Of a stretch of DNA of 20,451 bases, positions 6,761-14,308 are shown in pieces (positions within the stretch are counted from its first letter, which is position 1; each line of letters begins with the position of its first letter). The stretch covers positions 1-20,451 of the forward strand of contig JACOVJ010000035.1 of NCBI GenBank assembly GCA_016177385.1, read 5' to 3'. Below the pieces are notes generated by a model. The model was given only the letters and a program-made list of their open reading frames with translations. It was not told the DNA's origin and did no database searches. The position numbers and the translations under genes are program-made. The stretch is from Candidatus Niyogiibacteriota bacterium. GTDB lineage: Bacteria; Patescibacteriota; Minisyncoccia; HO2-45-28.

Positions 6761-6867
6761 CTGCCGTCTCCTCAAAAATGTCAACGTGCACGTTCCCTGA
6801 ATTACTAGATAACATTAGATTTAAAATCTGTCAAGCACGGCACGACACGACTCAAAAATCTGCATTT
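6719..6867 (-). repeat. Constant promoter-leader-start block, copy 2
   Basis: Direct copy of the block at 5395-5543. Its right edge is the TTGG just before palindrome P2, as in copy 1. Confidence 0.9.
6806..6834 (-). promoter_or_regulatory. Promoter of SelO-like gene 2
   Basis: On the minus strand TTGACA (6829-6834), 17 bases, TATCTA (6806-6811). Confidence 0.85.
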
Positions 6868-6874
6868 GGCATAG

Positions 6875-6912
6875 TACTAACGATTATTGACGGCCGTCAA
6901 TAATCGTTAGTA
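6875..6912. promoter_or_regulatory. Palindrome P2, centre GACGGCCGTC
   Basis: A perfect 38-bp inverted repeat with arm TACTAACGATTATTGACGG. The centre is the same as in P1 and P3 but the outer arms are unrelated and still fully symmetric, so symmetry itself appears conserved. It is 41 bp upstream of the -35 box of SelO-like gene 2. Confidence 0.8.
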
Positions 6913-6914
6913 TG

Positions 6915-6947
6915 AAAAAATAAAAAAGAGCCGACCGAAGTCGGCTC
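6915..6947 (-). terminator. Terminator of the 49-residue peptide gene
   Basis: Stem GAGCCGAC/GTCGGCTC with a TTCG loop on the minus strand, then TTTTTTATTTTTTC. Confidence 0.9.
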
Positions 6948-6965
6948 GTGAAGGAAAGAAGAAAA

Positions 6966-7115
6966 TCAGATCCACCAGATGTCCTGCGGAGGACGTGGCT
7001 TGGGATGCTTGATGGGAAGAAACACGTCCGGCCCATCCCACGGGTTAATGTCGCTTTTGCTTCCGCCGCCTCCTTGTCCGCCGCGAGACATATTGATTTC
7101 CCGGTATTTGAACAT
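6966..7115 (-). CDS. 49-residue Gly-rich peptide, unrecognised
   Basis: The product starts MFKYREINMSRGGQGGGGSK and ends KPRPPQDIWWI: a charged start, a flexible Gly/Ser stretch (residues 11-21), then a Pro/Trp-rich tail with a terminal Trp-Trp-Ile. AAGGAG lies eight bases before the ATG. A complete transcription unit surrounds it (promoter 7160-7188, terminator 6915-6947), which makes a real gene likely despite its size. There is no signal peptide or membrane helix. It lies directly upstream of SelO-like gene 2, in the same orientation and with the same palindrome upstream, so a functional link (substrate, partner or modified peptide) is possible but only inferred. Confidence 0.7.
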   Translation of the reverse strand: MFKYREINMSRGGQGGGGSKSDINPWDGPDVFLPIKHPKPRPPQDIWWI

Positions 7116-7159
7116 GGCTTTTCTCCTTGGTTGGTGATGAATAAGAACTACTCGCTTTT

Positions 7160-7188
7160 AGGATAGCACCTCTGTTGTCCACAGTAAA
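7160..7188 (-). promoter_or_regulatory. Promoter of the 49-residue peptide gene
   Basis: On the minus strand TTTACT (7183-7188), 17 bases, TATCCT (7160-7165). Confidence 0.6.
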
Positions 7189-7219
7189 GGGGAATCTTTT
7201 CTGATTCTTAAGGGTTCTG
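7186..7219. repeat. Dispersed hairpin repeat, copy 1
   Basis: Contains CTTTTCTGATTCTTAAGG (7196-7213) flanked by AAAGGGG and GGTTCT, which pair only partly. It is homologous to elements at about 12066-12105 and 16572-16622. Confidence 0.65.
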
Positions 7220-7255
7220 TCTAAAACTTTGGACGGCCGTCTAAAGTTTTAGACA
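7218..7255. promoter_or_regulatory. Palindrome P3, centre GACGGCCGTC
   Basis: A 38-bp inverted repeat, 18 of 19 positions symmetric, with arm TGTCTAAAACTTTGGACGG shared with P1. It lies 30 bp upstream of the -35 box of the 49-residue gene. Confidence 0.8.
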
Positions 7256-7267
7256 CAATGAAAAGAC

Positions 7268-7296
7268 AAAAAAATGAGCCGATGATGTTTCGGCTC
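7268..7296 (-). terminator. Terminator of the 68-residue basic protein gene
   Basis: Stem GAGCCGA/TCGGCTC with a seven-base loop, followed on the minus strand by ATTTTTTTG. Confidence 0.85.
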
Positions 7297-7309
7297 GCGC
7301 GTCCTCGTT

Positions 7310-7516
7310 CTACGGCTTACCCGCTGGAGTTTTTTGTTTCCGAGCGGAAACCGGCTTACCCCGATCGGCCAATTCGTTGATCGATTCGAGGTCATGATCG
7401 TCAAAAAGCTCTTCCGCCGCTTTTATGCCCTTCCGGATAAGACCGGGCAAGTCGCGCTTGGCCCTGCGACGGTATTCGGATTCAGACATTCCAGCGGGAT
7501 GTTTGCGTCGCGGCAT
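7310..7516 (-). CDS. Small basic protein, function unknown
   Basis: 68 residues. It starts MPRRKHPAGMSESEYRRRAKRD, has a helical middle (LIRKGIKAAEELFDDHD) and a Lys/Pro-rich tail. The charge pattern could suit nucleic-acid binding, but no family is recognised. GGAGG lies eight bases before the ATG. It follows the glycosyltransferase by about 75 bp on the same strand and may be co-transcribed with it. TTATAC in the gap could be part of a separate promoter, but no good -35 box goes with it. A clear terminator follows. Confidence 0.65.
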   Translation of the reverse strand: MPRRKHPAGMSESEYRRRAKRDLPGLIRKGIKAAEELFDDHDLESINELADRGKPVSARKQKTPAGKP

Positions 7517-7590
7517 CGGTCAACCTCCATTATGCTGAAATTCGCCGTCTCAATTTCTCCTTTTAACGTATAACAAAAAACGTTGTAGCG

Positions 7591-9111
7591 CTAGCGCCGC
7601 TTGGGCGTCACCCAAAAACCGAGCGGGCGGCCAAGTGCCAAGCGCAACTGCGCATCAAGTCCCGGAAATGCGCCGAACACCACGATCGTGACGGGAATCA
7701 ACACCCATTGAAGCACCATCCCGCCCCACCGCCATCGGCCGAGCCCTGAGGGCCGCGGCGGCAGGAGCCGCGTTGAAACGATCGCGGAGGTGATAAGGCC
7801 GAACATCGCCGCGGTCATTAAGAGCCGCGTGATGCGCGGCAGATTGTACGACAAAAGCGTTGCATTGAACTCGGACCCGCCCACCATCAAGGGAAACCAC
7901 CCCAATAAAAAGATCAGAATGGGATTGGTGGAGAGCCCCCAAAATCCTTCCAGTTGCGTCGCAATATGAAAAACTTTTGTCCGGAACGGGATTGTTTTAT
8001 TTTTCCAAAATCCGTACAAAAGATACGGGACGTTCTCGACCCCCCAAGTCCACCGGCGCTGTTGTTTGTATACCTGTATCGCAGTTTCGAAAAAATTCCT
8101 CCCGACATTGGCATCCATGGAAACCGGGAACGACAGCGGCACCACGCGGTAATCGCCGTCATAATGCAGGAGCGCGTTCCAGAAAATGCGCGAATCCTCG
8201 GACACGACATTGGTCTGCCAAAAACCGACATCCGCGAGCATCCGGAAACTCATCGAGTGCGACGAGAATGTGGACAGGCGCTCGGGCCGCTCCTGCTGCA
8301 TCATTTGCCAGAATGTGCCCGAGGTCGCAACGACCCGCGATGCGGCGGGTGAGAACCAAATGTTGTTGTTGTAAAGCGGAACAGGCTGATAGGAGGAGCG
8401 ATGCGGCTTCTCCGCCGTTAAAAAGTGATACGCGAGACACAAAAAATATTGCGGGTCTACCTGCGTGTCGATATCGAACGCGGACACCAGAATGTTTTCG
8501 TAGGGAATTTTTTCGGCATCCATGATCTTCTGCGCTTCGCGCGCGGCCCAGGTGATATTCGAGCCTTTGCCCGCGATCTCGCCTTTAAGCCCCGCCGGAT
8601 GCCACGTCACCAAAAAATGCGCGAACTCTGCGCCGTATTTTTCTTCCGCGCGCCGGGCGATCGCTTCCGCCACATCGCGCGCTCGTTCCTCGCATGCCAA
8701 CACGACCATCAGGCGTTCCCGAGGCCATTTCGAATTCGCAAGCGCCCTGAGAGTCGCGTCAACCACCCCCCACCCTTCGCGGTAGAACGGCAGGATGATG
8801 AGCTGGCGAACATGATCCCATTTCATATTCGCGAGGCGCGCCTCCCAATCCATTGCTTGATAGCGTTTCAATCGCTTCCCATTCTCGCGCAAGTGCAGCG
8901 ACAGATAGATCGTCTTAATGAGCCAGTACAGATCAAAAATGATGATAAAGACCGCGATGCCGGCCGGCATCGCCCATGACAAAAACACGACCGCCACGAT
9001 CGTCCCCCACGATAAAAGCGCGGGAATGATCTCGAAGATGCGGTACATCGCGCGCTCGCGGCCCGCAAGGTCGCGGGAACTCCCAATATGCAGATACGAT
9101 TGGGATAACAC
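7591..9111 (-). CDS. Family 2 membrane glycosyltransferase
   Basis: About 506 residues. Two N-terminal hydrophobic helices (about 33-70) precede a cytoplasmic GT2 domain: LIILPFYREGWGVVDATLRAL (start of the nucleotide-binding fold), DID at 213-215 (the metal-binding DxD), SED at 304-306 (catalytic acidic residue region) and QQRRW at 350-354. Three or four C-terminal membrane helices follow. This is the layout of processive, cellulose/hyaluronan-synthase-like enzymes that polymerise or transfer sugars at the inner membrane; donor and product cannot be told. The start is uncertain. The GTG at 9111 has TATGAT six bases upstream (leaderless candidate), while an ATG at 9048 begins directly before the first helix. 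Neither has a ribosome site. Confidence 0.9.
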   Translation of the reverse strand: MLSQSYLHIGSSRDLAGRERAMYRIFEIIPALLSWGTIVAVVFLSWAMPAGIAVFIIIFDLYWLIKTIYLSLHLRENGKRLKRYQAMDWEARLANMKWDHVRQLIILPFYREGWGVVDATLRALANSKWPRERLMVVLACEERARDVAEAIARRAEEKYGAEFAHFLVTWHPAGLKGEIAGKGSNITWAAREAQKIMDAEKIPYENILVSAFDIDTQVDPQYFLCLAYHFLTAEKPHRSSYQPVPLYNNNIWFSPAASRVVATSGTFWQMMQQERPERLSTFSSHSMSFRMLADVGFWQTNVVSEDSRIFWNALLHYDGDYRVVPLSFPVSMDANVGRNFFETAIQVYKQQRRWTWGVENVPYLLYGFWKNKTIPFRTKVFHIATQLEGFWGLSTNPILIFLLGWFPLMVGGSEFNATLLSYNLPRITRLLMTAAMFGLITSAIVSTRLLPPRPSGLGRWRWGGMVLQWVLIPVTIVVFGAFPGLDAQLRLALGRPLGFWVTPKRR

Positions 9112-9137
9112 GCCACCATCATACGCTCTAGAGTCAA

Positions 9138-9176
9138 GAAAAAAAGCCCCGTATCCGCCGGTTGGCGGATCGGGGC
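9138..9176 (-). terminator. Terminator of spoVR
   Basis: A GC-rich stem of GCCCCG plus ATCCGCC arms with one bulged base and a four-base loop, followed by seven T on the minus strand. Confidence 0.9.
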
Positions 9177-9187
9177 CCGTTATGCGC

Positions 9188-10729
9188 CTACAATTCGATC
9201 AACCCGTCGGCCGCAGAGCCGCCGGTATCCACGGAAACGCTCCGGCCGTTATAGGTGCAAAGTGCTCGTTTTCCTTCTATGACCGTTTCGAGGTGAACGG
9301 ACCGCCCCCATAACTCGTGGATATTTTCGAGCGTCCGGTCGCGGTAACTCGGGTCGAGTTCGAATCCATCGAACTCATGCACCAAATAAAGTTCTCCGCG
9401 CTGATTGTGATTCCCGTCCTCCACGCGGATCACGGGCGTTCCGTAATGAACGAACAAATGCTTGAGGATCCGCCGGATCTTTTCGGGATCCCGTTCCGCG
9501 ACGACGTCCACAATGTCGCCGTTTTGCGGATCCACGGTTTGCGTGTAGAGATACAGATCATTACGGCGGATGAAATCCGCATCGAAGAACTGCTCGATGG
9601 CCATGCGGTCGCTGTAAAAAGAGCGCATTTCGAATATCTTTTCGCGCCCTTTACCGGTCTTTGCATCCCAGTACGCTTTTTTTGCGGGGTCATCGCATTC
9701 GTCGAATTCGCGCCCGAACTGCCCCCGATCCCATCGCTCTTCGGCGTATTCGTAGAGCGCGGGCCCGATCGCATACCAATTGAAATCGTGGCGCAACGGC
9801 CGCGTGACCTTTGCGTGAAAATCCGCGAACACGCCGTGCTCCTTGGCGTCGAGGACCCCTTCGGCAAACAGCCGCCGCATGATCCGAACATGCCAATACG
9901 TCGCCCATCCCTCGTTCAGCAGTTTGGTTTTGCGGTTGGGCGCCAAAGCCCGTGCCTGACTGCGAACCACCGACAGCACATCCTGCTGCCACGCTTCAAG
10001 CGGCAACGGGGATTTTCGGATGATATACCACAACAGGTCATACACCGGCTCGGGCGGAGTCTTGCGCGCCAGACGCTTCAGGCGCTTTTCGATCTCGCGG
10101 ATCTCGGCTTTCGTTTCCGGTTTTTTGAACTGGGAATGAAAATCGAGCGCACGCTCGAGTTTTGCGCGTTCTTGCCGAATCAGGCGCTCTCTAGCCCCTT
10201 CTTCGTCCGGCTCCTCGAAGAACGGGTCGGGATGCTGATGCCACTCGATGGACATGGCCGCATCAATGAACTTTTCCACCTCGTCTTTTCCGTATCGCTC
10301 TTCGTAGCCGCGAAATCGTTCGGCGGCGGAGCGCGCTTCGGAGGCGATATCCGAAAAAACGCGGCCGCGCTGGAGGTACCGGCTTTTCAGGAAGAAATCC
10401 ACATGTCCCCACACATGCGCGATGACGAGCGCATTCAGCGCGAAGGGATTGGATTCCAGCAAAAACGCCTGCGGCGTTTCAAAATTCCATACGACCTCGT
10501 ACGGAAGGCCGCCGCCCGTATGCTCGTAGATCGTGCGCGCCCGCTCGTAATCCCGGCCGAATGTCCAATGGGAAAAATTGGTCGGAAACCGATACGCCAT
10601 TCCCTCGAGCATTTGCTGGCTTGATACGATCTCGAACAAAACATCGGTCGTGGAAAGCCCGAACTCTTCGGCGATCTCGCGGCTCCGCCGTTCGACGATC
10701 TCAAGGCGTTTCCAGTCATTAGATTCCAT
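9188..10729 (-). CDS. SpoVR family protein
   Basis: 513 residues, like E. coli YcgB (~510). It shows the SpoVR hallmarks: an N-terminal AEEFGLSTTDVLFEIVSSQQMLEGMAY-type helix region, NALVIAHVWGHVDFF (about 99-113), a central LNEGWATYWHVRIMRRL, and the C-terminal RDRTLENIHELWGR region. SpoVR is needed for spore cortex formation in Bacillus; in non-sporeformers its role is unknown, but it is encoded with PrkA and YeaH and used in stationary-phase/stress response. The start at 10729 is chosen because AGAGGTGG precedes it; a TTG at 10750 is in frame. It overlaps the end of the yeaH-like gene by 11 bases, implying coupled translation. Confidence 0.95.
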   Translation of the reverse strand: MESNDWKRLEIVERRSREIAEEFGLSTTDVLFEIVSSQQMLEGMAYRFPTNFSHWTFGRDYERARTIYEHTGGGLPYEVVWNFETPQAFLLESNPFALNALVIAHVWGHVDFFLKSRYLQRGRVFSDIASEARSAAERFRGYEERYGKDEVEKFIDAAMSIEWHQHPDPFFEEPDEEGARERLIRQERAKLERALDFHSQFKKPETKAEIREIEKRLKRLARKTPPEPVYDLLWYIIRKSPLPLEAWQQDVLSVVRSQARALAPNRKTKLLNEGWATYWHVRIMRRLFAEGVLDAKEHGVFADFHAKVTRPLRHDFNWYAIGPALYEYAEERWDRGQFGREFDECDDPAKKAYWDAKTGKGREKIFEMRSFYSDRMAIEQFFDADFIRRNDLYLYTQTVDPQNGDIVDVVAERDPEKIRRILKHLFVHYGTPVIRVEDGNHNQRGELYLVHEFDGFELDPSYRDRTLENIHELWGRSVHLETVIEGKRALCTYNGRSVSVDTGGSAADGLIEL

Positions 10730-12026
10730 GGCCCCACCTCTCTTTGTCAAGAAATTCGCGAAGCGCTAAATGGACATGCTCTTTTTTCTGGATCGCGACC
10801 GCCAAAAACGGCGATTCGCGGCCGCTTACCACCATGAATCCGTCTTTCCAATGAACCTGAACATCGAGCAGTTCTTTGAACGCGGCCAGCAACGATGAAT
10901 CGTGATGCCCGCCGCTCGGTTCGATCTCGCCGTAAGCGAACATGGAAATGCCGCGCTCGATCAGCTTTTTGGCTTCCTGCGCCGCGCGCGCCGGCTCAAA
11001 ATCATCCCCGTCCGAAAAATGCCAGGCATAGACATTCCATTCCGATACCGGATATTCGGACTCGATGAGCCCTCCGGCAAGTTCGTACGCGGTATAGGCG
11101 CGCGTCCCGCCGCCCAGCACTTTTTTGAAGAACTCCTCTTCTTCCACGATCTCTGCGACAGCGTCGTGAATGATGAACCGGATGACGACGCGTTCGTAGA
11201 TCTTGCGCAAAAATGCCACCAGCCAAAAAAGGGCGGAACGCGCAAGATATTTTTTCTCGTCCGTCATGGAGCCCGATGTATCCATCATAGCGAGAACCAC
11301 GGCTTGCGAATGGTATTCGATGTCTTTCTTCTGTTCCAAAAATCGGAGATCGTCGGGATAAAAGATCGGAAACGGCTCAAAAGCCGTATGAACCGGCGCA
11401 TACGTTCCGCTTTGCAATAATTCCAAGGCGTCGGAAAGAATACCGTCTTTTTGTTTAAGCGCGTCGAAACATTCGAGTTCGCTCTGTCCGGTCTCTTGTT
11501 CAAGATAACGCAAAAACCCCCAGAATCGCCGAAGCCCTTCCCGGGCGCTCCGCCGTTTGTCCAAAAGCACCCACGGGCCGGCTTTTTGAATGCCGCGGAT
11601 CTTGAATCTGGTTTCGGCGACCATTCCTTCGCCCTCCCGTTCCTCCAATCGCGGAAGGCCGAGATCTTCGATCATCATCTCGATCAATTCTTCTATCTCG
11701 ACTTCGGTTTCGAGGTACTCTTCGCCGGGTCGGTCGCCGGCCTCGCCGGGTTTTCCGGTCCCAGGCCGGCGGCCGATGACGGTCCCGGCTTTCCCTTTTC
11801 CCTGACCGGCCCCCGCGCCCGCCGAATCCCGCGCGGGACGGAAATGCGGGATGTCCATGATGCGGATGGGAATGCGAACGGTCTTTCCCTTTTTCGACGT
11901 GATGATGGATTCGCGCGCGATGATCTCGGGTAATTGCTTCCGGATGGCGTCTTTTTGTTTTTCGCGATGACGCGCGGCGTCCTTTTTTCCTTTTGGCGCG
12001 ACCGGATCGGAACGGATGATCGGCAT
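10719..12026 (-). CDS. YeaH/YhbH family protein (DUF444)
   Basis: 435 residues; E. coli YeaH has 427. The N-terminal region is basic (KGKKDAARHREKQKDAIRKQLPEII, shown only in part), then comes a Gly-rich linker (about 68-98), and a C-terminal von Willebrand A-like domain with the metal-site motif DTSGS (249-253). The family works with the PrkA kinase and SpoVR; YeaG and YeaH act together in E. coli under nitrogen starvation. The ATG at 12026 has AGAGGTG just upstream; the TTG at 12044 is less likely. A consensus TATAAT at 12061-12066 gives it its own promoter after the prkA terminator. The spoVR start lies inside its last codons. Confidence 0.95.
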   Translation of the reverse strand: MPIIRSDPVAPKGKKDAARHREKQKDAIRKQLPEIIARESIITSKKGKTVRIPIRIMDIPHFRPARDSAGAGAGQGKGKAGTVIGRRPGTGKPGEAGDRPGEEYLETEVEIEELIEMMIEDLGLPRLEEREGEGMVAETRFKIRGIQKAGPWVLLDKRRSAREGLRRFWGFLRYLEQETGQSELECFDALKQKDGILSDALELLQSGTYAPVHTAFEPFPIFYPDDLRFLEQKKDIEYHSQAVVLAMMDTSGSMTDEKKYLARSALFWLVAFLRKIYERVVIRFIIHDAVAEIVEEEEFFKKVLGGGTRAYTAYELAGGLIESEYPVSEWNVYAWHFSDGDDFEPARAAQEAKKLIERGISMFAYGEIEPSGGHHDSSLLAAFKELLDVQVHWKDGFMVVSGRESPFLAVAIQKKEHVHLALREFLDKERWGHGI

Positions 12027-12060
12027 AACACCTCTCGTTGTCAAAATACGCTTCGCCTTA

Positions 12061-12089
12061 ATTATAAGGGTAGCCCTTAAGAATCGAAA
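12061..12089 (-). promoter_or_regulatory. Probable promoter of yeaH-spoVR
   Basis: On the minus strand TATAAT (12061-12066) with a poor -35 (TTTCGA, 12084-12089) at 17 bases. The -35 and spacer fall inside a dispersed hairpin repeat, so a folded or bound repeat could affect transcription. Confidence 0.55.
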
Positions 12090-12105
12090 AAGAGCTGCCC
12101 TTTGC
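12066..12105. repeat. Dispersed hairpin repeat, copy 2
   Basis: On the minus strand it reads AAAGGGCAGCTCTTTTTC then GATTCTTAAGGGCTACCC. The arms AAGGGTAGC/GCTGCCCTT pair with wobble. It is in the opposite orientation, relative to the downstream gene, to the other two copies. Confidence 0.6.
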
Positions 12106-12109
12106 TTGG

Positions 12110-12137
12110 AAAAAAAAGCCCGACCTGCTGGTCGGGC
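12110..12137 (-). terminator. Terminator after prkA
   Basis: Stem GCCCGACC/GGTCGGGC with a four-base loop followed by eight T on the minus strand. It separates prkA from yeaH-spoVR, perhaps incompletely. Confidence 0.9.
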
Positions 12138-12143
12138 GCTGAT

Positions 12144-14165
12144 TCATTCCCTCAAAAACTCACTGGCTTTTTCCACGAGCTCCCGGGCGCAAACCTCGCA
12201 ATGCTCCCGCATTTTAAGCGCGCCGAAAAGATCTTGAACCCGCTTTTTCTCTTCTTCGCCGCGGGGGCGGTTGGGATCCAGCACATGCATCAGGAACGCC
12301 CGGCTATCATGCAATAGTTTTTTATCAATGGCTTCCGCGAGCGGCTGATAGGTATCGTAAGAAAAATTCGGATTGCTGGCTTTGAATTCCAAGATCTCGC
12401 CCCGGAATGCCTCCGCTTCCGATTCCACGATCGGGATCTGCTCTTCCACGCCCCGCATCAACTTCATGTTCGGTTCTTTGGGCTTTCCGGTCAGCTCATC
12501 CCGGCGGATATCGCGCGTCTGACCGCGGACGAATTTTCTTTTTGTTTCGCGATAAAATTCGATTTCCCTGATATAACTGTGGAATAAATCCCGCTTCAGA
12601 TCATCATAGGCGTGCAAAAACGCCCGGCTGACGGTCCGAACCGCAAAATTGCGGTATTCGATCATTACGCTGCCGCCCTCTCCCGCAACAAGAAGCGTTT
12701 TGAACCGTTCGATCTCCTCGGGCGTATACCCCATCCGGTGCTCGAAGATCTCGCGGATGGCGCGTACGGCCCGAAGCGGCGTCAGGCATCCGTTTTTCCC
12801 TTTTTGGGCGACGAGTGAGGTGTTCAACGCCGCGAGTACATCCCGCGGGCTGATACCAAACATGCCTTCGCGCTTGGAAACATCGGGCGACGCCTGACCC
12901 TCTTCGATGAGCGCACGCAGGTCCACCGGCATTTTTTCTTTGTTCTGGATCTCGGTCAGCGCTTTATCGCCGTTGTAGAGCTTCAGCTTGGTCAGCGCAT
13001 CCACGCCCATTTGCGAATCCGTAAGACGCGAAAGCACAGCGAAGATCGCCGCCATCTCGAGCGTCCCCGGAGCCACATGGCATTTGCGGAGCTTCGAAAA
13101 ATCGTTCTCGCTCTGAATGAGCTTCCGGTAAAGCGCAACCTCGTCTTTGACGCGCAAAAGGTACGGAAATGCGACCACATACATCCGGTCGTGCAGCGCT
13201 TCATTTTCCTGGCGCGCGGCGAATTTGCGGTATTCCGTGAGATTTGTGTGCCCGATCATCAGCACGTCAACGGAAATATGGGGGAGAGTGGAACCCTGAA
13301 CCTTGATCTCCCCTTCTTCGGCGGCGCTGATCAGAACCCACAACAGTTTTTCGTCGGCTTTGATGAGTTCGCGCCCTTCGAAGATGCCTCGGTTCGCTTT
13401 TTCCAGTTCCCCGGAAAGCGAATACGCCAGCGGATGGTCCGTACCCTTTCTTGAACTGATGGCGATATTTTCACGGCCCACGAGCTCCGAAACGTCGGAC
13501 GATTTTTCATCCGACGGCTCGAACGACCCGATGCCGCGCGTTCCTTGGATCGAGAAGGTGAACGTTTCGACGGGCACGCGCGCCCATTCGCCCTTGTATT
13601 CTTCCATCAGCCGATATCGGCAATGCGGACACAGGTCTCCGCGGATCCGAATGTTCGTTTTTTCGAAAAATTCGTCCCGGAGATGGCGGGGCAACAGGTG
13701 GAGCGGCTCGTCGAACAATGAACATCCTTTGATCATGAAAACCGGGCGCGCATGGTATTGCTCGAGCGCGTGCTTCAGGATATTCACGAACGTGGATTTT
13801 CCGCTCGCCGTCGGCCCCACGATCAACAGGATCTGCTTGCCGATCGGAAGCCCTTCGGCGCCGGCCTCCAGATAGTTCATGATCTCTTCGGTCGGCTTTT
13901 CAATACCGAAGAGTTTCGATGCAATGAGCGGATAGCGCTTCTCAATGCCCAGCCATCGCTCCGCCTCCGAAATGGTCTCCACACCGTAACTCAAAACCTG
14001 TTCTAGGACCCTCGCATGGGTGTTTTGAGCGATCTGCGGATCCTGCTGGACAAGTTTTAAATACTCGGCGAACACCATTTCCTGCTTGCCCGCGGCTTTC
14101 TCCTGCTTTCGCCTCGCATCTTCCGTAATCGCGCGATCTACGTCGAACCGGTCGTTTTTGGACAT
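12144..14165 (-). CDS. prkA: PrkA family serine protein kinase (YeaG-like)
   Basis: 673 residues; E. coli YeaG has 644. An N-terminal AAA-type ATPase domain carries Walker A GPTASGKST (117-125) preceded by LPIGKQILLIV. The middle has the PrkA-typical segment LSGELEKANRGIFEGRELIKAD (shown in part), and a C-terminal kinase-like PrkA domain follows. PrkA/YeaG phosphorylates proteins or acts as an AAA protease/kinase in starvation and sporulation responses in the cytoplasm. GGAG lies eight bases before the ATG at 14165; the reading frame is open further upstream but that stretch contains the neighbouring terminator and is not coding. It is first in the conserved order prkA-yeaH-spoVR. CPHCRYR (about 200) may bind a metal. 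Confidence 0.96.
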   Translation of the reverse strand: MSKNDRFDVDRAITEDARRKQEKAAGKQEMVFAEYLKLVQQDPQIAQNTHARVLEQVLSYGVETISEAERWLGIEKRYPLIASKLFGIEKPTEEIMNYLEAGAEGLPIGKQILLIVGPTASGKSTFVNILKHALEQYHARPVFMIKGCSLFDEPLHLLPRHLRDEFFEKTNIRIRGDLCPHCRYRLMEEYKGEWARVPVETFTFSIQGTRGIGSFEPSDEKSSDVSELVGRENIAISSRKGTDHPLAYSLSGELEKANRGIFEGRELIKADEKLLWVLISAAEEGEIKVQGSTLPHISVDVLMIGHTNLTEYRKFAARQENEALHDRMYVVAFPYLLRVKDEVALYRKLIQSENDFSKLRKCHVAPGTLEMAAIFAVLSRLTDSQMGVDALTKLKLYNGDKALTEIQNKEKMPVDLRALIEEGQASPDVSKREGMFGISPRDVLAALNTSLVAQKGKNGCLTPLRAVRAIREIFEHRMGYTPEEIERFKTLLVAGEGGSVMIEYRNFAVRTVSRAFLHAYDDLKRDLFHSYIREIEFYRETKRKFVRGQTRDIRRDELTGKPKEPNMKLMRGVEEQIPIVESEAEAFRGEILEFKASNPNFSYDTYQPLAEAIDKKLLHDSRAFLMHVLDPNRPRGEEEKKRVQDLFGALKMREHCEVCARELVEKASEFLRE

Positions 14166-14250
14166 GGCGGGTCTCCAAAATTTCAAGCTTCGGTCTTTCC
14201 TCATGATAAACCCTCGCGGATATTCGCAAAAGTTCATAGGTGCGAAAAAC

Positions 14251-14294
14251 AAAAACCGTCCTGCACCTTGCGTGCAAGGTGCAGGACGGTTTTT
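14251..14294. terminator. Long symmetrical terminator
   Basis: A perfect 21-bp stem with a two-base centre (AAAAACCGTCCTGCACC... and its complement), A-rich on one side and T-rich on the other, so it can work in both directions. It follows the DUF1097 gene on the minus strand. Confidence 0.9.
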
Positions 14295-14308
14295 GGAGTC
14301 CCGACCGA

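Noticed and set aside
5544..7255. The GACGGCCGTC palindromes as terminators
   Set aside because: No T tract follows them on either strand, and each neighbouring gene already has a separate, typical terminator.
5435..7309. CRISPR-like array, from the recurring short palindromes
   Set aside because: Only three copies with irregular spacing and genes between them; no spacers and no cas genes.
9317..10624. 435-codon plus-strand open frame opposite spoVR
   Set aside because: Antisense to a clearly conserved SpoVR gene; no ribosome site or recognisable domain.
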